Positions 11,386-22,618 of a DNA stretch of 64,000 bases are shown here, piece by piece. This DNA comes from Isoetes taiwanensis (lineage: Eukaryota; Streptophyta; Lycopodiopsida; Isoetales; Isoetaceae): NCBI GenBank assembly GCA_021234155.1, contig JAJEKV010000338.1, forward strand, positions 126,001 to 190,000, read 5' to 3'. The position numbers were made by a program, and so were the translations under genes. Position 1 is the first letter of the stretch. Each line of letters begins with the position of its first letter. The notes beneath the pieces are model-generated. The model saw only the letters and a list, made by a program, of their open reading frames with translations, did no database searches and was not told the DNA's origin.

Positions 11386-12924
11386 GATAAATTCTTCCAA
11401 TTCCCCCCTTCTTCCAACACCAGTTCCCACACCAGTTTATGGACCTCGCTCTAATGCTTGGTGGTGCCGGTTAACCAGTTCCCGCACAGCAACAATGGCG
11501 ACCGAGCATTTACAGGTAAGAGTAGGTTTTTAGCAGTCACAGCATATCCTAGGTATATTCCAGCATATACCTAGGATATGCCAAAAGCCCACATAAATAA
11601 ACAAGGGTTTGCCCCCCTAGGGGCAACCCAAAAATTATTAATTCACGCCTTCCCCAAAACATGAAGACTAACACTTAAAAAGATCGATTCTGCACTTGCA
11701 TTCGCGATGTGCAGACCAAAAGGTATTTGGTCCCCTGCATGCATCGACTTTGGAAAAGCTCGAGCAATTTGAGCAAGCTTCATGACGGATCTATTTGTGG
11801 ATTTGTGCATTCCATGATAGAAAGGCTGGAGCAGAAAGTGTTGGAAGGGGTAGGACAATCAGCAGAAATTTTATGTCAGTGCAAACTAGGGCAGTCATGA
11901 ATTGGACTTAGGAAGACCACTGTGACAGGATGAATCAAAGGCGGACCAACAGATTTTATGGTCAATTAACGATCTTAATATACTGCCAGTCAAGCGTAAT
12001 TCACTATCAATTATGTTAATGCATGGTGGCTGCTTACACAAAACACTTAACACAGAGGTCTGCTTTGTTTGACCACCATAAAATAACAGTAAAACCACCA
12101 TAAAATATTGGTGCCTCCCTATTTCCCTTTTGAATCTTGCATGATTAACGCCAACGTTGCTCCAAAAGATTGTGCAGTTCACCTTCCTTGTGGCCCAGTA
12201 ATTAAGCAAGAGAACGAACCTATACAATTTGCTCGATTTGCTAAATTGCATTATCATATTTGTATGGCACATAAACGTAACTCCCACACCACGTCTAGCC
12301 TTGAATCCATGGATGCAGTCTACATGATATCTGATTGCTTCCTCTAATCGCGAGGGCTTATGCACTTGTATAATATCCCAGGTTGAGGAGCTACAAACGA
12401 TATGACATATTTGTAATATCAGTGCCTTGACTGCACTCAGATTATTTATGTTTGTTGAACGGGTTAGGATGAGATGCACAACAGCGTTGTATAAAGCAAG
12501 CATCCATCTTGGAATGGGCATCTTCCAGAATTAAATTAAGGCCATAGCCATGCACAGAAGCCATTATACTGGCAGACTGATCTAGAAGAATACACTTCCT
12601 GAAAGACTGTACATATGATCTTTTGCCGTACAAGTAATATCACGATTCCTTTCCATTCTCTCTGCACAACATTTGAATGCAAAAACTTGTCTGTAAGTGA
12701 AGCTTCCAAATGCCAAATCATATGCACAAGTTTATGAAGCAAACTGAAATGAAGCATTCTTCAGAAATGACCAACAAAAGTTGTATGAGTAGCAAATATT
12801 CATGCACAGGCAGTGGCCCCTATGGCCATATAGCAAGGAACTGCCTATATATCCAATTCCCTGCATGCTTTGAATTGCAGAAGGTGGCTTCGCTCGTGGT
12901 GACTTTCATCCTTGCACCTATCAT
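11386..12924. other. Spacer with one long unidentified minus-strand ORF
   Basis: The main item is an open frame on the minus strand at 11895-12521 (208 codons), long for 40% GC non-coding DNA. I recognise no domain in it. Neighbouring minus-strand frames (12442-12633, 12536-12757) are also fairly long. They may be remnants of a coding sequence upstream or downstream of the aldo-keto reductase relic, but no family could be assigned. Confidence 0.3.
11895..12521 (-). pseudogene. Unidentified 208-codon ORF, possible coding remnant
   Basis: I do not recognise this ORF. It is rich in Cys, His and aromatic residues with no repeated pattern, signal peptide or membrane segment. Its length exceeds chance expectation modestly. 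It sits between two minus-strand pseudogenes, so it may be a third decayed gene. A chance ORF remains possible. Confidence 0.2.
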
Positions 12925-13075
12925 ATCTCACCATCCCAGAGTTCTTCTAAGGTTCTGTATGGAAAAATTGCTTGTTCCTATACATCTCACTTTGCCAACT
13001 GCAACAAGTCTCTTCATGACCCGCCATGTTGCTTCCAAGTCTGGAGGCACAAAGTCTTCAGGAAATGAATCTACA
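12925..13075 (-). pseudogene. Aldo-keto reductase fragment (plant AKR4-like)
   Basis: One minus-strand frame reads through the family signature around PEDFVPPDLEATW, followed by a KRLVAVGKVRCIGTSNFS block and then QNLRRTL. This is the stretch before and over the second aldo-keto reductase signature (usual form: ME.LV..G..RAIGVSNF). These enzymes are cytosolic NADPH-dependent carbonyl reductases of about 310-330 residues; only about 50 residues are recognisable here. Downstream sequence degenerates into stops. Nearby a 79 bp tandem duplication follows. This is a broken relic, not a gene. Confidence 0.8.
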
Positions 13076-13082
13076 GTAATGA

Positions 13083-13240
13083 ACATAACCTTTAAGCAAT
13101 CAGGTAGCTTAAGTTATTGCCTGCCCAGGTTTGCTTACAATGTAAAGCTCCCAAGATATGCACATAACCTTTAAGCAATTAGGTAGCTTAAGTTGTTGCC
13201 TGCCCAGGTTTGCTTACAATGTAAAGCTCCCAAGATATGC
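13083..13240. repeat. 79 bp tandem duplication
   Basis: Two adjacent units (13083-13161 and 13162-13240) starting ACATAACCTTTAAGCAA differ by only about two bases, so the duplication is recent. It lies immediately beside the aldo-keto reductase relic. Confidence 0.95.
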
Positions 13241-13779
13241 CAGTGGTCTAAAAAGACAAATATATTACCTGAATAGGTCCGCTAATGACAAAAAACAAAA
13301 GATGGACACGGAAAGAAGATGTGGATGAAGATCTCTCGGCTTGAAAAGTTGTGCCTCTTCTCATCTTCATTTGACGATCTCTAATTTTCTCCACTTCAAT
13401 CTAAAAACCGGAAATCAAACGGACTGCGTTGCCTCCAACTGCAATTTGACCTACACGCGGATAGGCTAGAATTCAAGCTACGGGCAAGGTCATGGTTGGG
13501 CTGGCGTGCTAACAAGAAGCTTGAAAATAACTACAAAGACTTGGTCCCTATGTTGTTTCCAATAATGCCCTTTGAGCCAAAGTCAACCTCTAGTTGAATG
13601 ACAAGATTGTTCCATCTGTTGACACATTTATAAGCACTATCAATATCAACATTTGCAATCACATCAAAGACAACCAATCCCATGTTTTAAGAGATCATTT
13701 GGTAATCTGGATAGACATATGGGTAATACCCTATTCAACATCACCATGCTTCAATCTATTTCCTTTCGGCCTGCACATC

Positions 13780-15326
13780 CTATTTCTCATTAATAATCTT
13801 TTTCAAAATCCTCCTTTTCACATGCTCTGTTTCTTCGAGAGCCCTTTCAGTGAGAACTTGTTTGATACGAGACATTGATTTCTTAACCTGCACAAAATGC
13901 ATAGTATTACTAAAGAAGACAATAAAAAAGCACCGCAAATAGAATAAAATCGGGAAAAAACCATAAAAGCTAAAACATTAGTTTTCCAGAAGCAAATGAT
14001 TGAATTTAATGTGAACCAAAGATACGGGACTAGAAAGATATACTCTTTCAGTGCCATATCTTTATTGCATCCTCGAGCGGAGCAGCAAACAGCTCCATAT
14101 CTAGCATAAACCATTTCATTCAGGAAGAGACTTGGCGGAGGTTCAAAAAGTCATCACAAGCAATCAGATTGCTGTATACTGCTTCATGAATATACCACTT
14201 CATTCAGGGCACAGACTTGACAAGATGTCTTAAGTGGAATCTGTTATGCCAACACATTAAGTTGACCTGGATTCCATGTCGTCAATGCTAGCATAAACCA
14301 TTTCATTCCGGCAGAGACTTGGTGAATGTTCAAGAGGTCATCACAAGCAAGTATACTGCTTCATGAATATACCACTTCATTCAGGGTACAGACTTGACAA
14401 GATGTCTTCCTTCCTCTCTTACCAAGAGGAGCACCAGCAGTTCAGGAGGTCGCCACGAGCAACCAGATTGAAATACATGCTTCACAAATATCCTAGTGCT
14501 CTGCTTTGTATTGACTGAATGTTGGATTCTGCATTCCTTACATCAATAATACTATCTATAAAAAATAAAATCATGTTCCGACCATCACGGTTGAATTAAA
14601 GGAACTTTGGGTCAGTCTGCAGATTACAGGTAAGCTATGAAACATTAACAGAGCTCCAAATATTCTTTAAATAAAGGTTATATCAAGAAAGGCAGGTCAT
14701 AACATTTTTAATGTTCGAGGGTATAGTTGGCAGCTTTAGAATACAGTCATCCCCAGAAATTTTAAAAAAATAACTTGAAGTGTGATTTCGCTTCATGTGC
14801 ATTCATAAGCTAACTTCTTCAATAAAATATGACTTATGTACCATTGCAGACTTCTCAATGTGATGTAGGAATTTAAATTACGCATTCCAAACACTATTAG
14901 TTAAAGGCATAGTCCCAACCTTCATAATGCGTTCTGGATGAGGCATCCTAAGATTAGCCGATCTGAGCATTAGCTGCTGAGAAAGAAGCATGTTTTTCTC
15001 CTTATAGAGCACGTACCACAGCTTATGAAGATCATCCCATGACTTCAATCTTAATTCGGATGCTTTCCAGCTTCTGCCTGCACGATCAGAGCCACTGATT
15101 TCATACTGAAGTCAATAATATATACAAATCTCAAAGATAGCTCACCATAGCTAGCGTTCTTTTCAGGATCAACATTGGGCTGGAAAAATTCCTGGAGACC
15201 TGTTATGGGTACTGGAATTTTGACAGTGTCTTTGTCTTCTGGTGCTGTGGAAGAGCGACGAAATGACAGAACGGACGCCGCAATGGTGCGGCACGGCCCA
15301 GGTTTGGTGGCGATCCTCGAAAGCAT
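13780..15326 (-). CDS. Mitochondrial large-subunit ribosomal protein uL29m (MRPL47 type)
   Basis: Three exons, 15326-15146, 15077-14920 and 13887-13780, splice with GT-AG ends into 148 codons plus TAG. Introns are 68 bp and 1032 bp. The first ~45 residues are Arg/Ser/Ala-rich without acidic residues at the start, consistent with a mitochondrial presequence. GLQEFF marks the start of the mature uL29m region. The core motif WKASELRLKSWDDLHKLWYV, then LYKEKNMLLSQ, spans exon 2, and KSMSRIKQVLTERAL opens exon 3. The protein binds 23S-type rRNA near the exit tunnel of the mitochondrial ribosome. The start is the first Met in frame with the conserved core. Length and motif order match plant family members and no break is seen, so I regard it as functional. 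The plus-strand ORFs over exon 1 are shadows. Confidence 0.93.
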
Positions 15327-15397
15327 CCTCCTTTTCGATTGAAGGCTCTTTTGAGCTCTTGCTGTTTGAATCGATACAAATGCAACATTTTCCTGTA

Positions 15398-15410
15398 TTA
15401 GGGTTTAGGG
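15398..15410 (-). promoter_or_regulatory. Telo-box upstream of uL29m
   Basis: On the sense strand of the gene this reads CCCTAAACCCTAA, about 75 bp upstream of the start codon. Telo-boxes (AAACCCTAA) close to the transcription start are typical of plant genes for ribosomal proteins and translation factors. The position fits the proximal promoter or 5' UTR. Confidence 0.6.
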
Positions 15411-16079
15411 CTTTTGACGTACATGTCCCAAATGTTGGAAGCTTGTCAAAAACTCGGATGACTATAAGAGGACATCAAAAAATTGGACACCCAGGTGCAA
15501 GTTTTCATGTTGCTTCAGTTTGGCACCCAATTCTTTGTCAAATTGCTTCTTCCTTTTGTGAATATCCCATTCGAGGTTGCAAGATCCCTATCAGGGATCG
15601 GGATTGAGATCTTATTGCTAATCCACCTTCAAGAACCCCCAATCACCAAACACAATGGTGTGCTATTCTTCTTTGTGTCTACATTCTTTGTTTTTTATCT
15701 AGAACTCGCACCTAGCCTACAAGTAGATCATGCTAAAGGCTTATCCCCAAAAGTCTACAAGATCCATAACGGATGTTTTCTAAATGTTTTTAAGCAAACA
15801 AATTCAGTGAGCGATGCTCAGTTCATTGGGAGCAAAAAAAATATTTGATGTGTATAAGCTTATCATGTTGACATATTTAGAGATTTTATAATTTTTAGAT
15901 AGTCCAACTAGAGTAACCTGAGACGACCATAACCCCGCTTCCGCTATCATCATCTCACAAAGACTTATGCCAAGCTCCACTATAGTAAACCACCGGTAGG
16001 CTAAATTCCTGATAGTTATTCTATTATTTTTTAGGTAACATTAGTTATAGGATGCTAGACAGCACCACTATAGGGCAAA
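15411..16079. other. Promoter-side spacer of uL29m, nothing else recognised
   Basis: The plus-strand frames at 15242-15607 and 15483-15848 have no recognisable homology and run antisense to or upstream of uL29m. I see no repeat structure. Confidence 0.4.
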
Positions 16080-17790
16080 ATTCTTGTAGTTATTAGACAC
16101 AATTGCTACCTATGGGTGCAGGTACAGCATTGTAGTGGCAACCCTCTCTTTGTGGCGCCATGCTACTTCCCACATTCAGATAGCGATTTCTATCACTCTC
16201 ACTCAGATGTGGATAGGTTGGAACTCTATGTCGATATATATGATGACATACAGCAGCACAAACAGTTGGACATGTTCATGTTGCTTGGAGACTTCAATGT
16301 ACGCATGGGGACGGAACAGCTCACGAAATTCGACCCCTTGGCAGAGGATGTGCTACAGCTGCGCCCTGCAAAGATGGCTTGACCATGGGCATCGGATGAC
16401 AGCCAGGTCATGCACTATAGTAGGGAGTTGCTTCAACTATGCAGTATCTTTGATTTGGTAATTTGCAAATGGACTAGTGCACGCTCCAGTGTTGTTGAAT
16501 ATAAACTGCTGGCAAGCAAAATATGCACCTGCTTACCCACCTTTGCATTGGTACAGATAGTAGAGATGAAGAAGTTGATTCTGACCACCAACACACTCTC
16601 CTACAGGTGGATTGGCAAATTGTTCACATAACCCATAGCTCCAACACCCCGTGTGCCTCAGCTGCACCTAGATTACGACCTTGCAGAGGCCTATGCCAAG
16701 ATGGTCACAATTGACCTAGAGAGAATACGTCAGCTTCCTATACTATAGCAATAGAGTGCCCAGTCAATCAATGCGTTTATGACTGCTACTGACAGATGCT
16801 TTGGGAGAAGCCGCCAACAACAGCCTTAGGAGCTACAATCTTTCCTCACAACCAATGGTTGGACGACGAGTGTAGGGAGCTTAAATACTGGCTTCGATAG
16901 GCCACTGACCTAATATTGCGCCCGCTTGCGATCAGACAGTACTGCACTTTTCTCAATGGCAAGAAAGCTAGATACATCGCGGAACATCAGCATAAACCTC
17001 TTAGATCGTCATTCTAGGACATTCTGGCGAAGGGTATTGCACAAGCCTTTGCAGCCTGTAGGGACACATCACTTCAGAACAATAAATACAATTCTTGTAG
17101 CAACTCTATGATTCGCTTAGGGTTTATGTAGCAATAACCCCACAGATGAGCCCAGCACTAGTCATCACAAAGGCAGATGTCATCAAGGGCTTACAACGTC
17201 TCGCCAATGGTAAGACAGCATATTTGGACAACATGCAGGCAGAGCTGCTCAAATAGGTCGGGCATCCGATGGTGCCCATCCTAACGACATTGTTCAATAG
17301 GGTGCTACAAAAAGGCTTCCCCCCATAGTGGACCACTAGCAGGGTTGTTCTCATATACAAGGCGAGTGACCCTGATTACCTGGCCAATTACTGCATCATC
17401 ATGGTCAGTTTGCTCTTTATTAAATTGTTGGCTAGCTTCTTGAGCAACAGTTGACAATGAGGGCAAAGAAAGTAGAGGTGCGGGCTCTCATGCAGGCAGG
17501 ATTCCAACTCCGACACTCTACCATTGATCATATATTCACTCTACGGACATTGGTTGAAGATAGCAGGTATTGCCGGCAAGACCTGTACTGCTGCTTTATT
17601 GATTTTGCAAAAGCTTTTGATACTGTGCCTTGGGATAAGTTGTGGGGAAGTTGGGGGCCTCTATAGATTTGAAAATGCGATGTACAGATTGTATGAGACA
17701 TGCTCAGGCTGATTGACATCATCAGGACAACCTGTCTTCAGCAACATTGGAGCCTGTTAGAGATGCCCACTCTCTTCAACGCTCTTTGGC
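16080..17790 (+). mobile_element. Relic of a non-L1 LINE (endonuclease and reverse transcriptase fragments)
   Basis: The endonuclease part shows MFMLLGDFNVRMG at about 16270-16310. A second block at about 17160-17400 reads LANGKTA..DNMQAELLK with LFNRVLQKGFPP and a SDPDYLANY block, the start of the reverse transcriptase. A third block at 17451-17640 has QAGFQLRHSTIDHIFTLR, then CCFIDFAKAFDTVPWDKLW, carrying the first catalytic Asp region. Blocks are in order but in different frames with internal stops. The RQGCPL and YADD blocks are absent, so the copy is truncated. The style (RTE/CR1-like fingers) differs from the L1-type LINEs elsewhere in the window. Confidence 0.8.
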
Positions 17791-19167
17791 TTGTATATGG
17801 ATCAGTTGGAAGCAAGAATAGGGTCAAAGTTGCATACGTTAAATATAATAAAGGTATGAAACGTATGAAATTCTTCTATTTTTTGCAAAAATACTCGTTT
17901 TATATGTGAAAGAAAAACGGCAGGTAGAAAGTCGTCGCAAAGTGACGTGGTCTGATGCGCCAGCGTATAAATCATGGCGTTCACATTTTCTGCTTTTGCA
18001 GTCGCGTGGTCTGAAATGTTTGCGGTGGCGTTTTTTTAGTTCGTGGACATCTTGTGAATGTTGCATCTGTCGAAACCACATTTGCGGTCCCAGACATTGC
18101 GGCTGCATGTTGCAGATTGCATGGACTGCTCGAAAAGGCAGTGGCCGTGAAGTGCATGCTCGCGGCCACAAAGAAAATGTGCGGCCGCATTTTGCAACTA
18201 ATACAAATGCCCAATGTTGTCGCGTTCACTTGCTGCACAAACGCGGCCACAAGAATAGGATTTTTTTTATATGGGTAGTGAACAATGGAATTTTTCGACG
18301 AGCGCGAAGAAACTACTACAAAATGGCATTTTGGTTGATCCAGCAATCGATTAGTGTTCGGACTGTTGTCTAGATCGATTGATCAACCGTTTGAAAGGAA
18401 CTTGAAACAAGATCGGCAATTTTCTTGCTAGATCCTTGCCAGCCTACCGACAACTCCTTGCCGGAATCCCTACTAGCCTATCAGTTACATGCTTCACTTC
18501 TGAATCTATACTTTATGTCTGATACATTTGATCTATTGTTGACCTCTTATTCAAACACAAATCATTCAGAGAGAGTTTGTCAATCACGAAGCAGGAGTTT
18601 GCCTAGGTGATTGAGGTTGAGCAGATTGCAGTCTCATCTAAATCCTTGCGATATGGGGCTGAAGGATTGCTCACATCAAGTGAGGTCTCCTATAATCTCG
18701 ACACTTATGCCATCGAGAGGATGAGATGATGGCTCTTGTGGTGGAGATATTGAGGATGCTTGTTCACGAGCAGTCTGCAAATGTGATACTCCGAAAGTAT
18801 AGCAAGCAACTCACAGACATACATAGAGTTAAGCTTCGGTATGCTGCAGTTGATGCTCGTAAACGAGCAAATAAAATGGCAACGCGCATCCTGAGTGAGT
18901 CACCGCATGACATACAGGAGCTGTTGTCCACGTCAGATAGTTACGAGCATGTCGCCGAGTTGCCACCCGAATGGTATGCATGTGTCCTGTTGTGACTGTG
19001 TATAATCATCCATAAACTTGAATTCCATGCAATAATATAAAATATGAATATATAGCACTTGTCATTTTGTTTTAACGTATGCCATTATCTATATGCTCAG
19101 GCCTTATCCAATTGTGAGCAACCCCAATAACAGTGATCTTATGCTTAGGTGATCAAGAACTATCAGC
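17791..19167. other. Spacer with CpG-richer patch and an unidentified coding remnant
   Basis: Between about 17920 and 18300 the sequence is unusually CpG-rich for this window and contains the palindrome TGCGGCCGCA (near 18180). From about 18613 a frame-shifted unidentified coding remnant follows (separate entry). I see no other feature. Confidence 0.4.
18613..18995 (+). pseudogene. Unidentified coding remnant with one frameshift
   Basis: One frame reads from about 18613 to the TGA near 18727. A second frame, starting with two Met codons at 18726, continues to 18995. The joined product would be rich in Lys, Arg and Glu with an amphipathic helical look (VEILRMLVHEQ, RKYSKQLTDIHRVKLRYAA, DARKRANKMATRIL). 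The composition looks like real protein, but I could not assign a family. Confidence 0.3.
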
Positions 19168-19287
19168 CCCCACTTAGTGCCTTGAGAACCTTCCCCCAAG
19201 ACCCTTTCTTGACATCCGTTATTGTTTCCCCACTTAGTGCCTTGAGAACCTTCCCCCAATACCCTCTCTTGACATCTGTTATTGTTT
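19168..19287. repeat. 60 bp tandem duplication
   Basis: Two adjacent 60 bp units (19168-19227, 19228-19287) beginning CCCCACTTAGTGCCTTGAGA differ at a handful of positions. No gene is involved. Confidence 0.93.
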
Positions 19288-19590
19288 GTCACTTCGTGTG
19301 CTGCAAAATCTTGTGTGAAAGGGTCAAATAGTCACGGACCACTCAAGAGAGAGGTGGTCTATGTGAGGTCCATAAGATACACGATGGTAGAACGCAATTT
19401 GAAATATGAATTGTGGCACGTATAACTATGCTAAACAGAAGAGTGAACATTGTTACGTCCATTCAAATGTCACACAAGGTCTAGCAGAAAATGAATCATA
19501 AAGAACCACTAAGCTACATTTTCCCAGAGAGACAATAGAATAGAGTACTTGAAAATCTTGTTACCTCCACCCTTAGAAGGAATGAGTTTT

Positions 19591-21113
19591 GCTCCACCTC
19601 AATTTTGGAGCCTCTTTGTGTAATGTAACTTAGCAAATAACTAAGTTACATGGACCTAGAGAGACATCCATAGGGAGGTGAAGGAAAGCTTGCTCTTTTT
19701 AAAGGAGGCAACAAGAGTTCCCAGAACTCTCAATTGTTACCCTTGGGAAAACGCAGCCTACTTAGTTGTTACGCATTCACTCCCTTTACACTAGTGGTAA
19801 TCAAAGCAAGTTATCCAAACCCTTGTTACTTCCAGACGGAAGGACCGAGTTTCCACATGCACCAGTGCATTCATCTCTTTGTTTAATGGAACTTAGCAAG
19901 GAGCTAAGGTGTATTGATCTAGAGAGAGGAAAGCACAAGACATGTGGAAAACCCGCTCCATCCAAAAGGAGGTAACTTGAGAACTCGCATTCACTCCCTT
20001 TACACTAGTCGTCGGTTTCCACATGTTTTAGTATCATCTTTTTGTATAATTGAGCTTAACAAGGAGCTAACCTGCATCGCCCCAGAGAGATGAAAGCAAA
20101 AAACATGTGGAAAACTCGCTGCATCCAAAAGAAGGTAACTCGCGAATCTGAGATACGTTAAAGATGAATATAAGCGCAAAAATGTAACCATTTCAGAGAC
20201 ATCAATCCCTAACTTCGTAACCTCCTTTGCAATGAGCTCAATGATTCCGACCATAATGCTTAAAGGAAAGCAAGTTGCGAAGGTAAGTCCTGATGCCATT
20301 GAAATATCACATTGAAGCATTGAACGCATAAACTGCATTAAACAGAAGCAAAGAACCACTAAGCTGCATTATCCACGGGAAACAGTTGAATAGAGTATTC
20401 AAAAATCTTGTTACCTCCACACACAACCTCAAAGGGGAGACATCCTCCCCCAATTTCAAGTCATAGTGCTGCTCAAGCTTCTCCATCAATCAGTTAGGCG
20501 TAAGTTTGGTTGGCGTCTAACTGCTGCTATGGATGAACAAAGCTCAGGTAGCACTTTGGCTTGAGATTAGGCAACATTCCCACCTTTGATGTTATAGCAG
20601 ATTGTATATAGGAACTTCCACCTTTAGAAGGAACGAATTCTGCTCCACTACAGCTTTGGAGCCTCTTTGTGTAATGTAACTTAACAAATAACTAAGCTAC
20701 ATTGACCCCAGGAATCCAAAGGGAGGTGGAGCAAAGTTTGCTCTTTCTAAAGGAGGCAACAAGAGTTCCGAGCTCAATGGTTACCCCTGGGAAAATGCAG
20801 CCTAGCTAGTCGACACGCTTCACTCCAATAAAAACTAGTGTTAAAGGACCATCAAGATAAATATTAATCACATTTAATGAATTGATGATGGGGTTGCGAT
20901 TTTCCACTCTGCTTTCATGCCTCTCTGAATAATAGGAAGTGGCTAAGCGACATTCCTCCAGAGATGCGGGGAAAGAAAGTGGAAAATCTCGTTCAATATG
21001 GCTTAAAATTAGAGGACCTCGCATCAAGGAGCGAGGTTTCCACTGTCTCTATATTAACATCTCTCTATTTAGTGGAGCTTAACAAGTAATTAAGTGACAT
21101 TGACATCATAGAG
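19591..21113. repeat. Cluster of ~100 bp hairpin modules
   Basis: At least five modules share a core (CTCTTTGT.TAATG.A.CTTA.CAA..., then ...AGAGAGA) and are bounded by inverted arms containing TCCAC/GTGGA. Arms: CTCCACCTC (19592-19600) with GAGGTGAAG (~19675-19683); GTTTCCACATG (19849-19859) with CATGTGGAAAAC (19941-19952); GTTTCCACATGTTTT (20015-20029) with its complement at 20100-20114; TGCTCCAC (20641-20648) with GTGGAGCA (20726-20733); GATTTTCCACT (20898-20908) with AGTGGAAAATC (20979-20988). A sixth begins at 21039 and is interrupted by LINE-3, resuming at 34033. No coding capacity is seen. The modules may be a miniature foldback element family or a locally amplified repeat. Confidence 0.75.
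21100..21113. repeat. Target-site duplication, left copy (LINE-3)
   Basis: TTGACATCATAGAG is repeated exactly at 34019-34032, just beyond the A-tail of LINE-3. Confidence 0.93.
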
Positions 21114-21121
21114 CTGCCTCT

Positions 21122-22579
21122 ATGGATTTGCAATTCCCTCCTCTCTCAATGCCATGTACTTCTGCTTCTGCCTCTCTTCCTCCTCCCTCCACCTCTGCCC
21201 CAACTCCTTCCTCTCTTGCCCTCCCATCCTCTTCAGGCCTCTTACCGTCTCCTCCTCTTCCCTCTGCTCCTTGGTCTGCCCCTAACACTGTTGCTCGAGT
21301 CTCACAAATGCGCTTCAGTGATTGGATTAAGCGAGACATGACATCTGGTGTGCATTCTGCTCGTGTTGGTGCGGCGGTGTCCCTTATGATGGAGAATAAC
21401 AAAAGAGAGGTGTCTAAATATATGAAAGAGCTGCAGGGTCTTGAAGATAGAATGGATGTTCAATAGCCTCCTGATAACGTGTTCTATGAAGCAGAGGTGT
21501 GTTCTAGTGCCTTCATTCAGGCTGGTGTCTCGGTTGTGGAGATAGATCATAGCGTCCACTTGCAAAGTCTGCACAATCTAATGTCCGATGCGATGGTATG
21601 TCATTTCACTAGTCAGTTCCTTGATCTCAAGAGGATGAGATTTTGGTTGAAACAATATCTGCAAAAGTTGGGATTGCCTACGCATGAGTCCCTGAAAGTT
21701 TTGGATAGGCAAAGCAATTATTTCTTAGTGATGTTCGGGTCGCCTATTGCTGTTGATAAACTAGTGGAGCGTAGAGTGGATCCTTTGTGGGGGCATTATC
21801 TCTTGTATCAGGTATACACCCCAGGATTTCTTCCTAATAAGTCTGGTGCACGTCGTATGCCCCGCTGGTTAGCATTGAAGGACTTCCCAATTGAGTTGCA
21901 GGTTCCAGACTTCTTGGTCTCCATTGCCAATGGATTAGGGTTGCACCTTGCTCATTCGATTACCAATGGTCCCCGTATTTGTATTTCCCTTCCTGCTGAG
22001 GCTTCTCTCCTCAAGTCTGTGGTGGTTAAAAGTGGTCCACTCTTTTTTAAATATAAATTATTTTTGCTTAACGGCCTAGAGCTTGCCAATATGTTTCCTG
22101 ATGTTGAGACCTTCTCTGCTTATCGTGTGCGCAGACCCTCCATTCCCATCCCTCCTCCTGCTTCTGTCTCTCCTACTTCTACTTCCCCTGCTGCCATCCC
22201 TACTCCAATCGTTCCTGCACATGTTCTTGCCATCACCCCTTCTTCGTCTTCTACCCTAGGCATTGGCACACTCCCCGCAGCCCATAATTGTCTTTCTTCT
22301 GACCAGCAAGAGAGGCTGGACATGATTGCACGCAAGCAAGAGCGCATTGAAGAAGAATGGTCCATTGCTCGCATAAAAAAAGCCGTTCGGAGGAGGAATA
22401 GCTTTGCACCACAGCCTTCTGCATCTGCTTGCCCTAACCCTGTTGAACCAATACTCCTCACCACTGTCACTACGCATCCAATAGCGTCGCAACCACATTG
22501 GGCTGATCAAGTGGATAATGAGTCTCATATACAGGTTGATATGGACTTAGAACATCCTCCACATCCACTTGATCAATGA
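21122..22579 (+). pseudogene. LINE-3 ORF1 (RNA-binding Gag-like protein), one in-frame stop
   Basis: A single reading frame of 485 codons is broken only by TAG at 21464-21466. The first ~60 residues are Ser/Pro-rich. The middle carries the plant L1 ORF1 (DUF4283-like) pattern, with RMPRWLALKDFPIELQVPD followed by IANGLGLHL. The C-terminal third is Pro/Ser/Thr-rich with an acidic-basic segment near QERIEEEW. In L1 elements this protein coats the element RNA. The stop codon TGA overlaps the ORF2 start as ATGA. No Cys knuckle is visible. Confidence 0.8.
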
Positions 22580-22618
22580 AGTTAATCTCCTGGAATGTGC
22601 GGGGGGTTGCCACCTCCA

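Noticed and set aside
12442-12757. hAT-type (DUF659) transposase fragment
   Set aside because: HGYGLNLILEDAHSKM resembles the HCLNLILEDI block, but the surrounding residues do not align and no other hAT motif is present.
15203-15848. ORFs overlapping the 5' end of uL29m on both strands
   Set aside because: They are shadow or upstream frames without homology; the spliced minus-strand frame explains the region.
22120-22528. Minus-strand ORFs of 90-116 codons
   Set aside because: They are antisense shadows of LINE-3 ORF1, whose plus-strand frame has recognisable homology.
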